A DNA stretch of 64,000 nt, taken from positions 16,479,249 to 16,543,248 of the forward strand of contig NC_133658.1 of assembly GCF_037893015.1 (NCBI RefSeq), given 5' to 3'. Shown piece by piece: positions 62,735-64,000 of this stretch. The stretch comes from Macrotis lagotis. Its lineage: Eukaryota; Chordata; Mammalia; Peramelemorphia; Peramelidae. Under the pieces are notes generated by a model. That model ran no database searches and was not told the DNA's origin. It saw only the letters and a program-made list of their open reading frames with translations. The position numbers and the translations under genes were made by a program. Every line of letters starts with the position of its first letter. The stretch's first letter is position 1.

Positions 62735-63425
62735 GAACTTATTGTACATCTGGCTCTGTGTCAAAGAAAGGCAAAAACTTGTCCATTTAGAAGCTCATAA
62801 TCTAATGAGAGCGATAACATGGTGGTTAAGTAAGATATAATTTGGTAGAATAAATTTGGAATATCCACTGAGGGATGTAGTAAGATTAAGGGGGACCAGG
62901 GAAAGCTTCCAATACAAAGGAAGACTGCTGCAACTTTAAAGAGGGTTAGAAAAAGCAAGAGGCAGAGATGGAAAAGGGAGAGCATCCTATGAATGAGAAA
63001 CAAGGAAAACACATGGAGTTGGGGCATGTCTTGTTCAAAGAATGGCAAGGAAGATATTATTAGGGATGTAGACATTTTTCCGTGATATGACTTGGACTAA
63101 GTAGTCTCTGATGGACCTTCCAACTCCGTAATTCTTCAGTTCTGGGACAGATGATAAAGGGGGTATTTAGGGCCTATGACCTCGAAAAACACTCATTCCT
63201 CAATTTATCACTTTTGGGAAGTAAAATTAGGTAAGAAAAGCATGCAGATCCATTGATGCAGACTGGCTGCACCAGGCTCCAGCTATGTGCTTGGTGCCAT
63301 ATTAAGTGCTTGAGATACCCCCAAAATGGAAAATATATGGCCCTCAAGGATAGGATTAGAAGTAATGGGGATAGTTGTCAAGAGGCAGATCTAGACTTAA
63401 GATCAGAAATAAAACTAATAATTAT
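62735..63425 (-). repeat. L2 (antisense) and CR1/L3-like pieces
   Basis: 62740-63060: ACTTATTGTACATCTGGCTC, TTAGAAGCTCATAATCTAATG, GGGACCAGGGAAAGCTTCC (L2 antisense). 63085-63130: TTGGACTAAGTAGTCTCTGA (CR1/L3-like, sense). 63265-63345: antisense L2 end. 63350-63425: CR1/L3-like, sense (ATTAGAAGTAATGGGGATAG). Confidence 0.45.
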
Positions 63426-63484
63426 ATTAGTCATTGTAAATATTCTATTAGGGAAATTGATTTCATTGTAATAGTAATGGAGAA

Positions 63485-63735
63485 TAATCAAGGGGCATTG
63501 TGGTATGGTGGAATGTTAGCAATGGAGTCAAAAGAGATCTGGGTTCAAATTCTTCCATTGATACTTAGTAGCTTTAGGATCCTGTCATTTCATCTCTCTC
63601 ATTCTCAGTATCACCACCTGAAGAACTGGGAAAAATCATTTGTAGAATCTGCCAAAAAGGAATGGTGAGAGGAAATAAGTCAAATGATATATGTGGAGAA
63701 CTCTGAAAATCTTACAGATGTACAGAAATGTTAGC
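63485..63735 (+). repeat. MIR, sense
   Basis: CATTGTGGTATGGTGGAATG, CTGGGTTCAAATTCTTCC, CATTTCATCTCTCTCATTCTC, AAATAAGTCAAATGATATATG and CAGAAATGTTAGCTA in MIR order. Confidence 0.55.
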
Positions 63736-64000
63736 TAACAATGAATCGACAAGGATTTATTAAGGGTGTGGACATATACAATAGCAAAGAAACCATGGGG
63801 GAAGGAGGGAGATAAGTATAGAGATAGTGATGGAGAGACAGAGAGAGATAGAAACAGAGAGTAAGAAAGAGAAATAGAACAATGGTGGATAATGGGAATA
63901 ACCTGATGGAAAACTTGGTAAGGAATGACAATAATGGCATCTTTTCATCAAAGACTGGAGTAAAGGAGGAAATGCAGGTAGATGTCAAAGGGTTATAAGA
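63736..64000. other. Intronic end of window, purine-rich
   Basis: A GAGACAGAGAGAGATAGAAA-type simple repeat at 63825-63880 with antisense L2-like sequence before it (GACAAGGATTTATTAAGGG). No exon. Confidence 0.45.

Larger units (their letters stand above)
31161..64000 (+). other. ADRA1A: ADRA1A intron 1, 5' portion
   Basis: No downstream exon is visible: no sequence encodes the TM7 NPIIYP motif or receptor C-tail on the plus strand. At least 32.8 kb of intron lies in the window, consistent with the very long first intron of the human gene. Repeats inside it are listed separately. Confidence 0.88.

Noticed and set aside
31161..64000. ADRA1A exon 2 within the window
   Set aside because: No plus-strand sequence encodes the TM7 NPIIYP region or receptor C-tail. 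The human first intron is far longer than the 32.8 kb available here.
1..64000. CRISPR arrays, bacterial operons, integrated viral genes
   Set aside because: Tandem repeats here are simple sequence or minisatellites without spacers. Composition, splice sites, SINEs and LINEs are those of a vertebrate. No retroviral or other viral coding signature was recognised.

Overview
The window is vertebrate nuclear DNA, almost certainly from a marsupial. It contains one recognisable protein-coding exon: the first coding exon of the alpha-1A adrenergic receptor gene ADRA1A (30278-31160, plus strand). Everything else is intergenic, 5'-untranslated or intronic DNA, packed with interspersed and simple repeats. 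The marsupial call rests on dense SINEs of a kind I associate with marsupials: short tRNA-derived SINEs ending in CTTGCAAAAACC plus poly(A), called SINE-S here; ~300-bp tRNA-headed SINEs, called SINE-L; and tRNA-headed SINEs with an RTE/BovB-like tail, called SINE-R. L2, MIR and L1 remnants are also abundant. The SINE-S tail resembles Australian-marsupial WSINE1 more than opossum MAR1, but that is from memory. The species cannot be fixed from the sequence.

Layout. 1-24790 is intergenic and repeat-rich: L1, L2, MIR and SINE copies plus simple repeats, with no credible gene. 24795-26830 is a promoter-like zone: about 750 bp of non-repetitive sequence, a GC-enriched SINE-L, a 30-bp minisatellite and a strong CpG island (26040-26810) containing an exact-period 45-bp tandem duplication and a consensus-like splice donor at 26561. 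26886-28020 is a 1.1-kb polypyrimidine tract, followed by several poly(C) runs. 28385-30277 is probable first-intron/5'-UTR sequence, with a strong acceptor-like site ending at 29421. 30278-31160 is the coding exon, from the start ATG through TM1-TM6 to a GTAAGT donor. 31161-64000 is the 5' part of intron 1; exon 2 (TM7 and C-tail) is not in the window.

The most notable structures not explained by single mobile elements are: a ~95% identical inverted repeat with ~310-bp arms around an ~800-bp spacer (34690-36120); a ~311-bp tandem duplication (33245-33865); a ~33-bp-period AT minisatellite (40930-41365); higher-order arrays in purine repeats (42574-43270); and nested SINE insertions with readable target-site duplications. 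No CRISPR, operon, tRNA, rRNA or intact mobile-element gene was seen. Repeat family names are by recognition only; boundaries are good to roughly 10-30 bp, except where target-site duplications are given.
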